NCBI GenBank assembly: GCA_937969515.1
Contig: CALBVX010000011.1
Location: 1-35,083 of the forward strand
Reading direction: 5' to 3'
Source of the DNA: an uncultured Croceitalea sp.
GTDB taxonomy: Bacteria; Bacteroidota; Bacteroidia; Flavobacteriales; Flavobacteriaceae
DNA: 35,083 nt
Within the stretch, counting starts at the first letter, position 1, and the number at the start of each line of letters is the position of its first letter. Below are positions 17,645-25,730 of this stretch, in pieces. The translations under genes were made by a program, and so were the position numbers. The notes below the pieces were generated by a model that made no database searches, was not told the origin of the DNA, and saw only the letters and a program-made list of their open reading frames with translations.

Positions 17645-19834
17645 TTAGTTTTTCTTACCGATTAACGAAAAATCTAGATGTCTTTTAATAAGGTCTGAAT
17701 TCTTTACCATTACAAAGACTTCATCGCCTAATTGGTATACTTTTTTTGAACGCTCGCCAACTATTGCGTACTGCTTTTCATCAAAATTATAGTAATCATC
17801 TTTAATATCACGAATACGAACCATTCCTTCACATTTATTCTCAATAATTTCTACATAAATACCCCATTCGGTAACCCCAGAAATTACCCCAAGAAACTCT
17901 TTGTCGCTGTGGTCTTGCATAAACTTAATCTGCATATATTTAATAGAATCTCTTTCAGCGCTTGAAGCTAAAATCTCCATACTAGACGAATGTTTGCACT
18001 TTTCTTCATAAACCGCCTCCTTCGCAGATTTTCCGCCATCTAAATAATGTTGTAATAGTCGATGTACCATTACATCGGGGTACCTTCGTATTGGTGATGT
18101 AAAGTGACTGTAATAGTCAAAGGCAAGACCATAATGGCCAATATTATCAGTGGTGTAAACCGCCTTGCTCATACTTCTTATAGTCAAGGTATCTACTAAA
18201 TTCTGCTCTTTTTTACCCTTTACATCGTGTAGTAATTGATTTAAAGAACTGCTTATACTCTTTTTATCCTTTAGATTAACACTATGACCGAATCTTGAAA
18301 TAACCCCATTTAAAGCCATTAGTTTTTCTTCATTAGGCTCATCATGAATTCTATAAATAAATGTTTTCTTTGGATTTTGTTTTCCTATATACTCCGCTAC
18401 CTTTCTATTCGCGAGCAACATAAACTCTTCTATTAGTTTATTTGCATCTTTAGACTCTTTAAAATAGACCCCCTCAGGATTACTATTTTCATCCAAATTA
18501 AAACGCACTTCTATTTTGTCAAAAGAAATCGCCCCAGAATCCATGCGTTTCGAACGCATAATTTTAGCAAGTTTATCAAAAATTAAAACTGCCTCAACTA
18601 CATCTTCACCGACAGTATAGCCCGTTTCACGAATTGATATTTCATCGGGTATTCTATTTGCCGATGTTTCTATAATGTGTTGTGCTTCTTCATATGCAAA
18701 ACGCTCATTAGAATTGATGACCGTTCTACCAAACCACTGATTTTTTAAAACTGCCTTATCATCTAGTTCAAAAATCGCAGAAAATGTATATTTTTCTTCG
18801 TTTGGTCGCAACGAACACGCATTATTAGACAAAATTTCTGGCAACATGGGCACCACCCTATCTACCAAATAAACCGAAGTTGCACGATTATAAGCTTCTT
18901 CCTCTAGTATGGTATCGGGTTGTACATAATGCGAAACATCCGCTATATGAACACCAATTTCAAAGTTGCCGTTCTCTAGTTTACTAAATGACAGAGCGTC
19001 GTCAAAATCTTTAGCATCTTTTGGATCAATGGTAAAAGTTAAGATATCTCTCATATCTCTTCTTTTAGCTATTTCTTCTGGTTTTATACTCGTATCTAAT
19101 GTTTTAGCAAACTGCTCCACTTCGTATGGAAACTCATAAGGCAGACCATATTCAGCTAAGATTGAATGTATCTCGGTATTATGTTCCCCAGGTTTTCCAA
19201 GAATTTCTATTACTTTGCCGTAAGGTGAGTACGCATCTTTAGGCCAATTTCCTATGGCTACCAAAACTTTATCACCATCATTTGCTTTCTTTATATCTTC
19301 AAGGGGAACAAAAATATCGGTATACATTTTAGAATCTGTAGGTCGAACAAAAGCAAAGGTTTTTTGTTTGTCCAATATGCCAACATAAGTAGCCTTTTTT
19401 CGTTCTAAAACATTTGAAATTTCACCTTCCAATTTTTTACCGCTACCCTTCTTTTTTAAGAATACCTCAACTGTATCACCATGTAGTGCTCTATTCAACT
19501 TATGCTTCGGAACAAAGATGTCATCATCCATTTCCTCTACCAAAATATAGGCGTTACCGCTAGATGTTAAATCGACCTTACCTTGTATTAAAGTATATAC
19601 AGATGGTTTTTTCTGATACCTGCCGCGCTCTACCTCAACAATACGTTCTTTCTGCTTTAATTGACCAAGCCTTTTTATAAGGTCGTTTCTTCCTTCGGTA
19701 TCGTCTATATTTAGTTTTGCCGCTATTTGTTTATAATTAAAACTTTTTGAAGGTTCTTTTTCAAGTATTGTAAAAATGCCTTTTGTAATCTCGTTCTTTC
19801 GCTGGCTTTTAGCTCTCTTTCTGTTCTTTGACAT
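17645..19834 (-). CDS. rnr: Ribonuclease R (3'-5' exoribonuclease)
   Basis: Processive, magnesium-dependent hydrolytic 3'-5' exoribonuclease that degrades structured RNA and takes part in rRNA and tmRNA quality control. 729 residues is normal. Order: basic N-terminus and winged-helix region (about 1-75), two cold-shock-like domains (about 80-225; 'VDLTSSGNAYILVEE', 'FVRPTDSKMYTDIFVP'), RNB catalytic domain (about 250-590) with the metal-binding Asp cluster 'DPKDAKDFDDALS' and the later 'HFTSPIRRYPDVMVHR', and a C-terminal S1 domain (about 640-720; 'FLGVISGVTEWGIYVEI'). It is read divergently from rpiB. The start is the first ATG, followed by a Lys/Arg-rich segment typical of the family. Confidence 0.97.
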   Translation of the reverse strand: MSKNRKRAKSQRKNEITKGIFTILEKEPSKSFNYKQIAAKLNIDDTEGRNDLIKRLGQLKQKERIVEVERGRYQKKPSVYTLIQGKVDLTSSGNAYILVEEMDDDIFVPKHKLNRALHGDTVEVFLKKKGSGKKLEGEISNVLERKKATYVGILDKQKTFAFVRPTDSKMYTDIFVPLEDIKKANDGDKVLVAIGNWPKDAYSPYGKVIEILGKPGEHNTEIHSILAEYGLPYEFPYEVEQFAKTLDTSIKPEEIAKRRDMRDILTFTIDPKDAKDFDDALSFSKLENGNFEIGVHIADVSHYVQPDTILEEEAYNRATSVYLVDRVVPMLPEILSNNACSLRPNEEKYTFSAIFELDDKAVLKNQWFGRTVINSNERFAYEEAQHIIETSANRIPDEISIRETGYTVGEDVVEAVLIFDKLAKIMRSKRMDSGAISFDKIEVRFNLDENSNPEGVYFKESKDANKLIEEFMLLANRKVAEYIGKQNPKKTFIYRIHDEPNEEKLMALNGVISRFGHSVNLKDKKSISSSLNQLLHDVKGKKEQNLVDTLTIRSMSKAVYTTDNIGHYGLAFDYYSHFTSPIRRYPDVMVHRLLQHYLDGGKSAKEAVYEEKCKHSSSMEILASSAERDSIKYMQIKFMQDHSDKEFLGVISGVTEWGIYVEIIENKCEGMVRIRDIKDDYYNFDEKQYAIVGERSKKVYQLGDEVFVMVKNSDLIKRHLDFSLIGKKN

Positions 19835-20428
19835 TCAATTTTGTTATTTGGTGAAAATTACAAATTATAATTCGTGAATCTTAAATTACGCAGAGAATCG
19901 TTTCATTTAGACTTTATAAACATATTATAATATCATTATTTTCTTTTTTTAAAAATTTAAATAATTATGATTGTTATGATTGCTTGTTAAAAGGTGTAAT
20001 AAAAAAAACAAATTTTACTTGCTCTTAACAAGTATTAAAGTTTATTGACAAGTTGTAGTTGTTCAATAGTTTTAAAAATCAATTAGTTGAATAGTTTAAT
20101 AACATTAGTTAACAACTGTTTTTAACATAGAAATACTAATAACTAAATGTAATTTTAATGTTGATTAGTTTGGTTTTATGTTGAACAATAGTTGATTATT
20201 TTCTAATTGAATTTTAGTTGGATATTTAAATTAAGATTGCATTGGTAAAAATCCCTTTAAAAAGAAAAACTATTAATAAATAGTTCTCTTCTGTTTGTCA
20301 ACAAAACCATGATTTTGATAAAAGTTTGATTTAAAGCGTATTGTATTTATTTCATAAACTTTATAAACAATGCAAATTTAAAAGTATTGTACCTTTGTGA
20401 TAGACCTAAATATCTTAAAGAACAAACC
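19835..20428. other. 594-base AT-rich divergent gap between rnr and rpiB
   Basis: No gene seen. The middle part (about 19980-20225) is very AT-rich and carries many related words such as TTAGTTGA, TAGTTG, GTTGAACAATAGTTG and TTAACAAG, in both orientations. TTGTTAA (19984-19990) and TTAACAA (20025-20031) form an inverted pair. No DnaA-box-like TTATCCACA was seen. The rpiB promoter box lies at its right end. The repeated words may be binding sites for a regulator or simple low-complexity sequence. Confidence 0.4.
20390..20397 (+). promoter_or_regulatory. -7 element (TACCTTTG) of rpiB
   Basis: Exact TAnnTTTG match 31 bases before the chosen rpiB ATG. It overlaps an upstream in-frame TTG (20387), so that TTG could not be on the transcript and is rejected as the start. 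Confidence 0.6.
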
Positions 20429-20860
20429 ATGAAAATAGCCATAGGAAATGATCACGCCGGTACGGAATATAAGCTTGCCATAGTAGGAATGCTAAAATCT
20501 AAGGGTATAGCCGTCGCCAATTATGGAACGGATGGAACGGATAGCGTAGATTACCCAGATTTTGTTCACCCAGTTGCAGAGGATGTTGAAAAAGGCAATG
20601 TCGATTTCGGTATTGTTGTATGTGGAAGCGGAAATGGGGCAAACATGACGGCGAATAAACATCAAGCAATACGTAGCGCTCTTTGTTGGTCAAAAGAAAT
20701 TACCAAGTTGGCTAGAGAACATAACGATGCTAACATTCTAAGTCTCCCTGCACGTTTTATAGCCCTACCGCAAGCATTGGAGATGGTAAATACTTTTTTA
20801 GAAACAACTTTCGAAGGCGGTCGTCATGAGCGTAGAGTAGAGAAAATACCTTGTTCGTAA
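20429..20860 (+). CDS. rpiB: Ribose 5-phosphate isomerase B
   Basis: Interconverts ribose 5-phosphate and ribulose 5-phosphate in the non-oxidative pentose phosphate pathway (cytoplasm). 143 residues from the ATG at 20429, the usual size. Family signatures: N-terminal 'MKIAIGNDHAGTEYK' (Asp8-His9 phosphate and substrate binding), 'VDYPDFVHPVAE', the catalytic loop 'VVCGSGNGANMTANK' with Cys65, and 'EHNDANILSLPARF' with the His-Asn of the active site. An upstream TTG would extend it by 14 residues, but those lie in the promoter and are not family-like. It probably forms an operon with the acetyltransferase gene that follows. Confidence 0.95.
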   Translation: MKIAIGNDHAGTEYKLAIVGMLKSKGIAVANYGTDGTDSVDYPDFVHPVAEDVEKGNVDFGIVVCGSGNGANMTANKHQAIRSALCWSKEITKLAREHNDANILSLPARFIALPQALEMVNTFLETTFEGGRHERRVEKIPCS

Positions 20861-20876
20861 ATAGTTGAAAACAGAG

Positions 20877-21317
20877 ATGAAGGTATTTATCAAATCTTTC
20901 GATGAATTAAATCTAAATCAACTTTATGAACTTTTACAATTACGAAGTGAAATTTTTGTGGTTGAACAAGACTGTATTTATCAAGATATAGATGATAAAG
21001 ACCAAAAAGCCTTACATGTTCTAGGAATTAAAAACAATAAAATAGTTGCCTATACAAGAATATTTAAACCAGGCGATTATTTTGAAAATGCGAGTATCGG
21101 GCGGGTTGCAGTAAAAAAAGAAGAACGTAAATATGGTTTTGGAAAAAAAATCATGTTAACTTCAATCAAAGCCATAAAAGAAAAATTACACACCGATAAG
21201 GTTGAACTTTCTGCGCAAGTTTATTTGAAAAAGTTTTATAATGATTTAGGTTTTCTAATAATAGGAGAAGAATACTTAGAGGATGGAATTCCACATATAA
21301 AAATGATTAAAAAATAA
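20877..21317 (+). CDS. ElaA-like GNAT-family N-acetyltransferase
   Basis: 146 residues from the ATG at 20877 (a TTG at 20865 would add four residues). The start 'KSFDELNLNQLYELLQLRSEIFVVEQDCIYQDIDDKD' is the ElaA-type hallmark (Arg-Ser-x-x-F-V-V-E-Q), and the acetyl-CoA binding motif A is seen as 'IGRVAVKKEERKYGFGKKIM' (about 87-106). The C-terminal 'FYNDLGFLIIGEEYLEDGIPHI' is also typical of the subfamily. It should transfer an acetyl group from acetyl-CoA to an amine; the substrate is unknown. It lies 16 bases after rpiB on the same strand and converges on the restriction gene with a gap of only five bases. Confidence 0.88.
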   Translation: MKVFIKSFDELNLNQLYELLQLRSEIFVVEQDCIYQDIDDKDQKALHVLGIKNNKIVAYTRIFKPGDYFENASIGRVAVKKEERKYGFGKKIMLTSIKAIKEKLHTDKVELSAQVYLKKFYNDLGFLIIGEEYLEDGIPHIKMIKK

Positions 21318-21322
21318 ACACT

Positions 21323-21937
21323 TTATACTAATCTGCGCGCTAGTTTGTGTTGTATTAAAAACTCTAACCGAAGAATTAGATTAATAGGCTGTTCTGACTT
21401 ATTCTCTTTTGAAACAAAAAGGTAACCTTCTTTTCGCTCATCTAATTCTTTCATGCCATGCTTTCCATGCCGACCTCGCAGGCTATTTAATTGTTGAAGA
21501 ATAGAAGTTTGATTAACACCTTTTGTATGTAAAAAGGATATGAGCTTTTTTCTGTTTACTAAAGTTATTTTACATGATGTATAAGAATCAGTTTCATCAG
21601 AATAAATTGCGGTGATTAAGGAATAAAAGTCTGTTTTTTTATTCTCATCAAATAACCACCCTTCTTTAGCTTTTCCATTTTTTAAGTATGAAATCTCAAA
21701 GGCGAATGTTGGTAAATCATCATTTATATAGTCTAATTGAGCTTTTTCATCTATGTAGTAAGTGATTTCTTTTTTATGGTGTTTAAACAATATGTCAACA
21801 CCTTTAAACTGCTCACTTAAATTGGTCACTCGTTCAAATGAGTAATTTCGTAATTCAGATTTGTAATAAGAGTCTAAAAGAACGGACAAAAGCTTTTCTT
21901 TCTTAAGGTCCTCTTTAAAATTACTTTTCAAACCCAT
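21323..21937 (-). CDS. Probable type II restriction endonuclease of the adjacent RM system
   Basis: 204 residues that I do not recognise as a named enzyme. Residues 45-67 read as a PD-(D/E)XK core: 'KGVDIL' (Asp48), a short beta hairpin, then 'YYIDEKAQLDY' with Asp63-Glu64-Lys65, preceded by a helix with acidic residues. This fits a nuclease active site and a small type II subunit. The ATG directly follows the TAA of the cytosine methyltransferase (TAAATG, no gap), which implies coupled translation with the methylase made first. The C-terminal half is Lys/Arg-rich ('LNSLRGRHGKHGMKELDER') and could bind DNA. The nuclease call rests on these residues and the neighbour; specificity is unknown. 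Confidence 0.7.
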   Translation of the reverse strand: MGLKSNFKEDLKKEKLLSVLLDSYYKSELRNYSFERVTNLSEQFKGVDILFKHHKKEITYYIDEKAQLDYINDDLPTFAFEISYLKNGKAKEGWLFDENKKTDFYSLITAIYSDETDSYTSCKITLVNRKKLISFLHTKGVNQTSILQQLNSLRGRHGKHGMKELDERKEGYLFVSKENKSEQPINLILRLEFLIQHKLARRLV

Positions 21938-23164
21938 TTAGGCATTGATTTTTTCAATGAGCGAATTTGCAATACGCTCAACGACCCCGACCACCAAGGC
22001 ATTACCCATAAAAAATGCTCTTTTGGTATCTGTAACACCTTCAAGCTTGGTGTGATTGTCAGGAAACATGTTAAGTCGCTCCAGTTCTATAGGAGTAAGC
22101 CTACGGAGGCCTTTATTTGTTTGTATTACATGTTTAAACCGCGAAGGCGACTTGCCGCCCTCTCCTGTAATTATTGTTCTAGAAGCTTTATCCAACGCAT
22201 CAGGAAAAACCATTGACCCTTCTGAGTAATTATAGGTAAAACCTTCTTTAGTTGTTCTTAATTCTTTTTTCCCTCCTTTTAAATATTCCCATTTAGGTAG
22301 TTCTGTTTCAGAAATGAAATAGTCTTCTGATACTTCGCCATTTTGTAAAATATCTGAAAGCAGGGTAAAATTACCATCATAGCTCGGAATGGTTTTTATG
22401 GTAGAAACTTTACCATCTATACAAACACCACTATTAAAAAAAGGAGATAATTTTTCACCTTTATTGAAGTTTTCAGAAATGTTTAGAATATCACCTTCAA
22501 GACTTAGATGGTTAAGTTCTGTGGTGCTTTGGGATACAGGAAAAACGTTGGCAAAAATGCCTTTTTCCAATAGGATACTTGCTGAACTTAAAGTATTATA
22601 GTTTGAAAGCAAAGATGAAGATTTATGGATACCCACAATAAAAACACGCCTTCTGCGCTGCGGCATACCGTATTCAGCGGCATTGATTACACGCCATTCA
22701 ACGGCATAATCTAAGTCGGACAAACTTTTTAACATAATGGCAAAATCCCTGCCCCGTTGAGCAGATGGTGATTTTAGTAAACGATCTACATTTTCGAGAA
22801 TCAGGTATTTTGGTTTATTTTTTTTCTCTGAAAGTATACGATGAATAGACCACCACAAAACCCCTTTTTTACCAAGCAAGCCTTTTGAGTTTTTTAATGT
22901 GGTAGCAACGGAATAGTCTTGACAAGGAAATCCACCCACTAAAACATCGTTATCAGGAATATCTTTAGAAAGTACTTTTTCGATATTTTGATTAGAATGG
23001 TTTTTTGAACCAAACCTGGCTTCGTAGACCAACGAAGCATGTTGGGTTTTGGTTGAAGGCTCCCATTGATTGCTCCAAACTACCTCAAAACCACCGGTTT
23101 TTTCTAGGCCTAATCGAAAACCCCCAACACCGGCAAAAAGTTCGCAAACTTTTAGTTTCTGCAT
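21938..23164 (-). CDS. DNA (cytosine-5-)-methyltransferase of a type II RM system
   Basis: Transfers a methyl group from S-adenosylmethionine to C5 of cytosine in a target site, protecting the host from the partner nuclease. 408 residues with the C5-methylase motifs in order: I 'FAGVGGFRLGLE' (10-21), IV 'GGFPCQDYS' with catalytic Cys81, VI 'ENVDRLL' (124-130), VIII 'QRRRRVFIVG' (169-178), a target-recognition region of about 180-345, IX 'RRLTPIELERLNMFPDNH', and X 'GNALVVGVVERIANSL' near the end. All key residues are present, so it should be active. No controller (C) gene is seen. A TATTTTTG box ends four bases before the ATG, so the transcript may be almost leaderless. Confidence 0.95.
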   Translation of the reverse strand: MQKLKVCELFAGVGGFRLGLEKTGGFEVVWSNQWEPSTKTQHASLVYEARFGSKNHSNQNIEKVLSKDIPDNDVLVGGFPCQDYSVATTLKNSKGLLGKKGVLWWSIHRILSEKKNKPKYLILENVDRLLKSPSAQRGRDFAIMLKSLSDLDYAVEWRVINAAEYGMPQRRRRVFIVGIHKSSSLLSNYNTLSSASILLEKGIFANVFPVSQSTTELNHLSLEGDILNISENFNKGEKLSPFFNSGVCIDGKVSTIKTIPSYDGNFTLLSDILQNGEVSEDYFISETELPKWEYLKGGKKELRTTKEGFTYNYSEGSMVFPDALDKASRTIITGEGGKSPSRFKHVIQTNKGLRRLTPIELERLNMFPDNHTKLEGVTDTKRAFFMGNALVVGVVERIANSLIEKINA

Positions 23165-23168
23165 CTGT

Positions 23169-23196
23169 CAAAAATAAGGATTTGAAATACTACAAA
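23169..23196 (-). promoter_or_regulatory. Promoter of the methyltransferase gene, possibly leaderless
   Basis: On the minus strand, TATTTTTG (complement of 23169-23176) matches TAnnTTTG, and a TTTG (complement of 23193-23196) lies 16 bases upstream. The box ends four bases before the ATG, so transcription would start at or very near the start codon. The -33-like TTTG is inside the T-run of the terminator of the upstream protease gene. Confidence 0.5.
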
Positions 23197-23227
23197 AAAA
23201 GCGGGCTCTAGAAGAAGAGAGCCTGCT
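23193..23227 (-). terminator. Rho-independent terminator after the S41 protease gene
   Basis: On the minus strand, the arms at 23218-23227 and 23200-23209 pair over ten positions (one G-T pair), with an eight-base loop, followed by a run of seven T (complement of 23194-23200). It lies about 90 bases after the protease stop and separates it from the RM genes. Confidence 0.8.
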
Positions 23228-23315
23228 TGTGGTAGATAGTATTATAAAAAAAGCTGAGTAAAACCCTACAAATAATTTTTCAAATAAAGGACGACTTGCA
23301 ATTCGAGCATTATAA

Positions 23316-24944
23316 CTACAACTCGAGGAAGGAATTGTACTTTTTAGAATCTTCTAAAAGTGCTGCCGCAGAAAGAATAGCATCATCATTTTTTAGATTA
23401 TAATCATAAAGACCATCTCGGTAGAAATAACGCTTTATAATTTCATCCTCTAATTTTTTGGTGATTTCTTTTTTATAGGTGTCCAGCGCTAGAATTTTCC
23501 CTCGGTTTACAGCAAGCAATAAGTCTTTGTACTTATCTTGAACATCTGAGCCCAAAAGGGAATCATCAGAATTCAGACTTTCTTCCAAAAGCTTTTCTGT
23601 CTTGGTCTTAAATGAAAAATCTTTGCTATTTGCAAAGCTCTTGAACTCGTTATAATGGTTTTCCGAGAACTTAAAATCAGCTACGCTGTTGAACTCATTT
23701 TTATAGTAGAAATCCGTAGCAAAATCAAAAATGATATTATTTCCCAACAAGGCATCTGTTAAGGAATTTGATTTTGATGATGCTATTTCAACATCGGGCA
23801 TTACGCCACCGCCGTCTTCAACCACTCTTCCATTTCTTGTTTTGAATTGATTGAATTCTGTTGTTCTCACCGCTTTGCCTTCTTCATCCCTATTCCAATA
23901 ATCCAAGGACTGAATACACCTTCCCGAAGGGGTATAATAGCGAGAAATGGTAACTTTTAACTGAGTTCCATAGGTAAGTTTTAAAGGCCTTTGCACCAGA
24001 CCTTTTCCAAAACTGCGCGCCCCCATAACTACTGCACGATCTAAATCTTGTAGACTTCCCGAAACAATTTCACTTGCCGATGCACTTCTTCCATTTACCA
24101 GAACTACTAGCGGAATAGCTAAATCTTCAGCCTTATTTTTTGTTTTATAGGTTTGATTGAATTTTTTTACCTTGGATTTTGTAGTAACAATCAACTCTCC
24201 CTTTGGCACAAATAAATTGGTAACATTTATAGCTTCAGAGAGCAAGCCACCAGGATTACCTCTTAAATCTAAAATAATTTGAGTCGCCCCCTGGCCTTTT
24301 AAATCTTGTAGAGCTGATTTGGTTTGGCTAGAGGCCTTTCTATTGAATTTGGCTAAAACGATGTAACCGGTTTTATCATCTACCATATTGTAGTAGGGCA
24401 CAGCATCGACCTCTACACCTTCACGGGTAATAGTTGTTGTTTTAGTTGCACCTTGTCTTTTAAAAGTGACAGCTACACTGCTATTGTTGGCCCCTTTTAA
24501 TAACTCGCTTGCATTATCTTCAAAATCGGCAACGGCAATTTCTCCTATTTTGATGATCTCGTCTCCAGCTTTAAGTCCGGCCTTATCTGCAGGGTAATCT
24601 TTATAAGGCTCTACTACGACCAATTTGTCTTTATACGAACGAACAAGGGCACCGATACCTGAATATTCACCGGCATTATTAATTTTGTATTCTTCAACAT
24701 CTTGTTCATTTAAGAATTTGGTGTAGGGATCAAGCTCTTCCAGCATATTCTTAATTGCAGAATCCATTAATTCACCGGGGTTCGTCTCATCTACATAATT
24801 CATGTTCAATTCTTTGAACAGTGTGGTGAAAATTTCAATTTGTTTAGCTATTTCAAAAAAGTCGCTTTTAAAACTAGTTCCTGCAACTAAAAAAACAACG
24901 GCAAAAACCGGAATCAACAATTGTTTTTTATAAAATTTTTTCAT
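23316..24944 (-). CDS. S41-family C-terminal processing peptidase
   Basis: Periplasmic serine protease of the Tsp/CtpA type that cleaves protein C-termini. 542 residues: N-terminal signal or anchor segment (about 8-25), a helical region, a PDZ domain (about 85-175; 'GEYSGIGALVR', 'PADKAGLKAGDEIIKI'), and the S41 catalytic domain with 'ILDLRGNPGGLL' (about 224-235), the catalytic Ser289 in 'NGRSASASEI' and Lys314 in 'SFGKGLVQ'. The 25-residue Ser-Lys spacing matches that of E. coli Tsp. A charged helical tail of about 150 residues follows. The start overlaps the end of the rnpA fusion gene by 17 bases, so the two are co-transcribed and probably translationally coupled. Confidence 0.93.
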   Translation of the reverse strand: MKKFYKKQLLIPVFAVVFLVAGTSFKSDFFEIAKQIEIFTTLFKELNMNYVDETNPGELMDSAIKNMLEELDPYTKFLNEQDVEEYKINNAGEYSGIGALVRSYKDKLVVVEPYKDYPADKAGLKAGDEIIKIGEIAVADFEDNASELLKGANNSSVAVTFKRQGATKTTTITREGVEVDAVPYYNMVDDKTGYIVLAKFNRKASSQTKSALQDLKGQGATQIILDLRGNPGGLLSEAINVTNLFVPKGELIVTTKSKVKKFNQTYKTKNKAEDLAIPLVVLVNGRSASASEIVSGSLQDLDRAVVMGARSFGKGLVQRPLKLTYGTQLKVTISRYYTPSGRCIQSLDYWNRDEEGKAVRTTEFNQFKTRNGRVVEDGGGVMPDVEIASSKSNSLTDALLGNNIIFDFATDFYYKNEFNSVADFKFSENHYNEFKSFANSKDFSFKTKTEKLLEESLNSDDSLLGSDVQDKYKDLLLAVNRGKILALDTYKKEITKKLEDEIIKRYFYRDGLYDYNLKNDDAILSAAALLEDSKKYNSFLEL

Positions 24945-25725
24945 GAAGTACGGTTTCTTTAAATTTTTTCAATAGCCCTTTCATTTTCGTATCAACAAAG
25001 TCATACGTGGGCATTTCTTTTCCAAGATATAAAATCATGAACGCAAAATCTCCCTCAATGTTGTTAAAAACGAGATGCTTGTTTAAGCGATATGCCTCTC
25101 GCAGTAATCGCTTAATGCGATTTCTTTGTACTGCTTTTTTAAAGCTTTTTTTTGGAGCGATAACACCTGTTTTTATATGGCTGTTATCTTCAAAGTCAGT
25201 TTTAAGGTAAATGAGCTTTAGAGGGAAGTTGTTTATACTTTTTCCTTCGACAAAAAGTTGCTCAATCAGCTTTTTGCTTTTAAGTTTTTCTTTTTTTGAA
25301 AAGAAAGAGTCAATAGGATTGTCCCCTTGAGGGGACTTTAGAGATGTCTTTTTAATGTTTTCTTTTGAATGCTGATTAATAATTTCTTCTAATGACAATA
25401 ATACATTAAACATATTTTTTTTGACATCAAAATCAGAAAACCGGATGAACACGACACCTCTTTTTTCTAATTCGCCTTGTCTTTTCGAATCATACTCATA
25501 TTGGTATTGGTGCGAATTACCATCAATTTCAATAGCTAGCCTAAGTTCATGACAGTAAAAATCAACAATATATTCTAATAGAGGAACTTGTCTATGGAAA
25601 TGAACCTTAAAATTACGGTTCTTTATTTTTTCCCAAAGCAAAACCTCCGAAAGGGTGCTATTTTTTCGCAATACCCTCGCGTATTCTTTTAGTTTAGGAT
25701 TATAAGGTATTATGTCATTTCTCAT
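24928..25725 (-). CDS. rnpA: DUF559 endonuclease-like domain fused to ribonuclease P protein component
   Basis: 265 residues in two parts. Residues 1-118 are a DUF559 (Vsr-like, PD-(D/E)XK superfamily) domain: 'YARVLRKNSTLSEVLLWEKI', 'YIVDFYCHELRLAIEIDGNSH' with Asp55, Glu66 and Asp68, and 'RQGELEKRGVVFIRFSDFDV'. Residues 139-265 are a complete RNase P protein: 'FSKKEKLKSKKLIEQLFVEG', 'KTGVIAPKKSFKKAVQ' and the signature 'RNRIKRLLREAYR' (201-213); it assists the RNase P RNA in 5' maturation of tRNA. Typical RnpA is 110-130 residues and begins close to residue 139, where no ATG, GTG or TTG is seen; the nearest in-frame ATG upstream is Met105, inside DUF559. The linker (127-137) is the translated left inverted repeat of a 444-base unit. 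RnpA overlaps the S41 gene by 17 bases. The fusion is seen directly; whether the domain is cleaved off or active is unknown. Confidence 0.9.
   Translation of the reverse strand: MRNDIIPYNPKLKEYARVLRKNSTLSEVLLWEKIKNRNFKVHFHRQVPLLEYIVDFYCHELRLAIEIDGNSHQYQYEYDSKRQGELEKRGVVFIRFSDFDVKKNMFNVLLSLEEIINQHSKENIKKTSLKSPQGDNPIDSFFSKKEKLKSKKLIEQLFVEGKSINNFPLKLIYLKTDFEDNSHIKTGVIAPKKSFKKAVQRNRIKRLLREAYRLNKHLVFNNIEGDFAFMILYLGKEMPTYDFVDTKMKGLLKKFKETVLHEKIL
25317..25346 (+). repeat. Left inverted repeat of the DUF559 unit
   Basis: 30 bases whose reverse complement matches 25731-25760 at 25 of 30 positions, all five differences being transitions. It contains an internal hairpin, GTCCCC-TTGA-GGGGAC (25321-25336). 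It lies inside the fused gene and codes for the linker between the DUF559 and RnpA parts. Confidence 0.8.
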
Positions 25726-25730
25726 TTTAA

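Noticed and set aside
20387-20428. Upstream TTG start that would extend rpiB by 14 residues
   Set aside because: The TTG overlaps the TACCTTTG promoter box, and family members begin at MKIAIGNDHAG.
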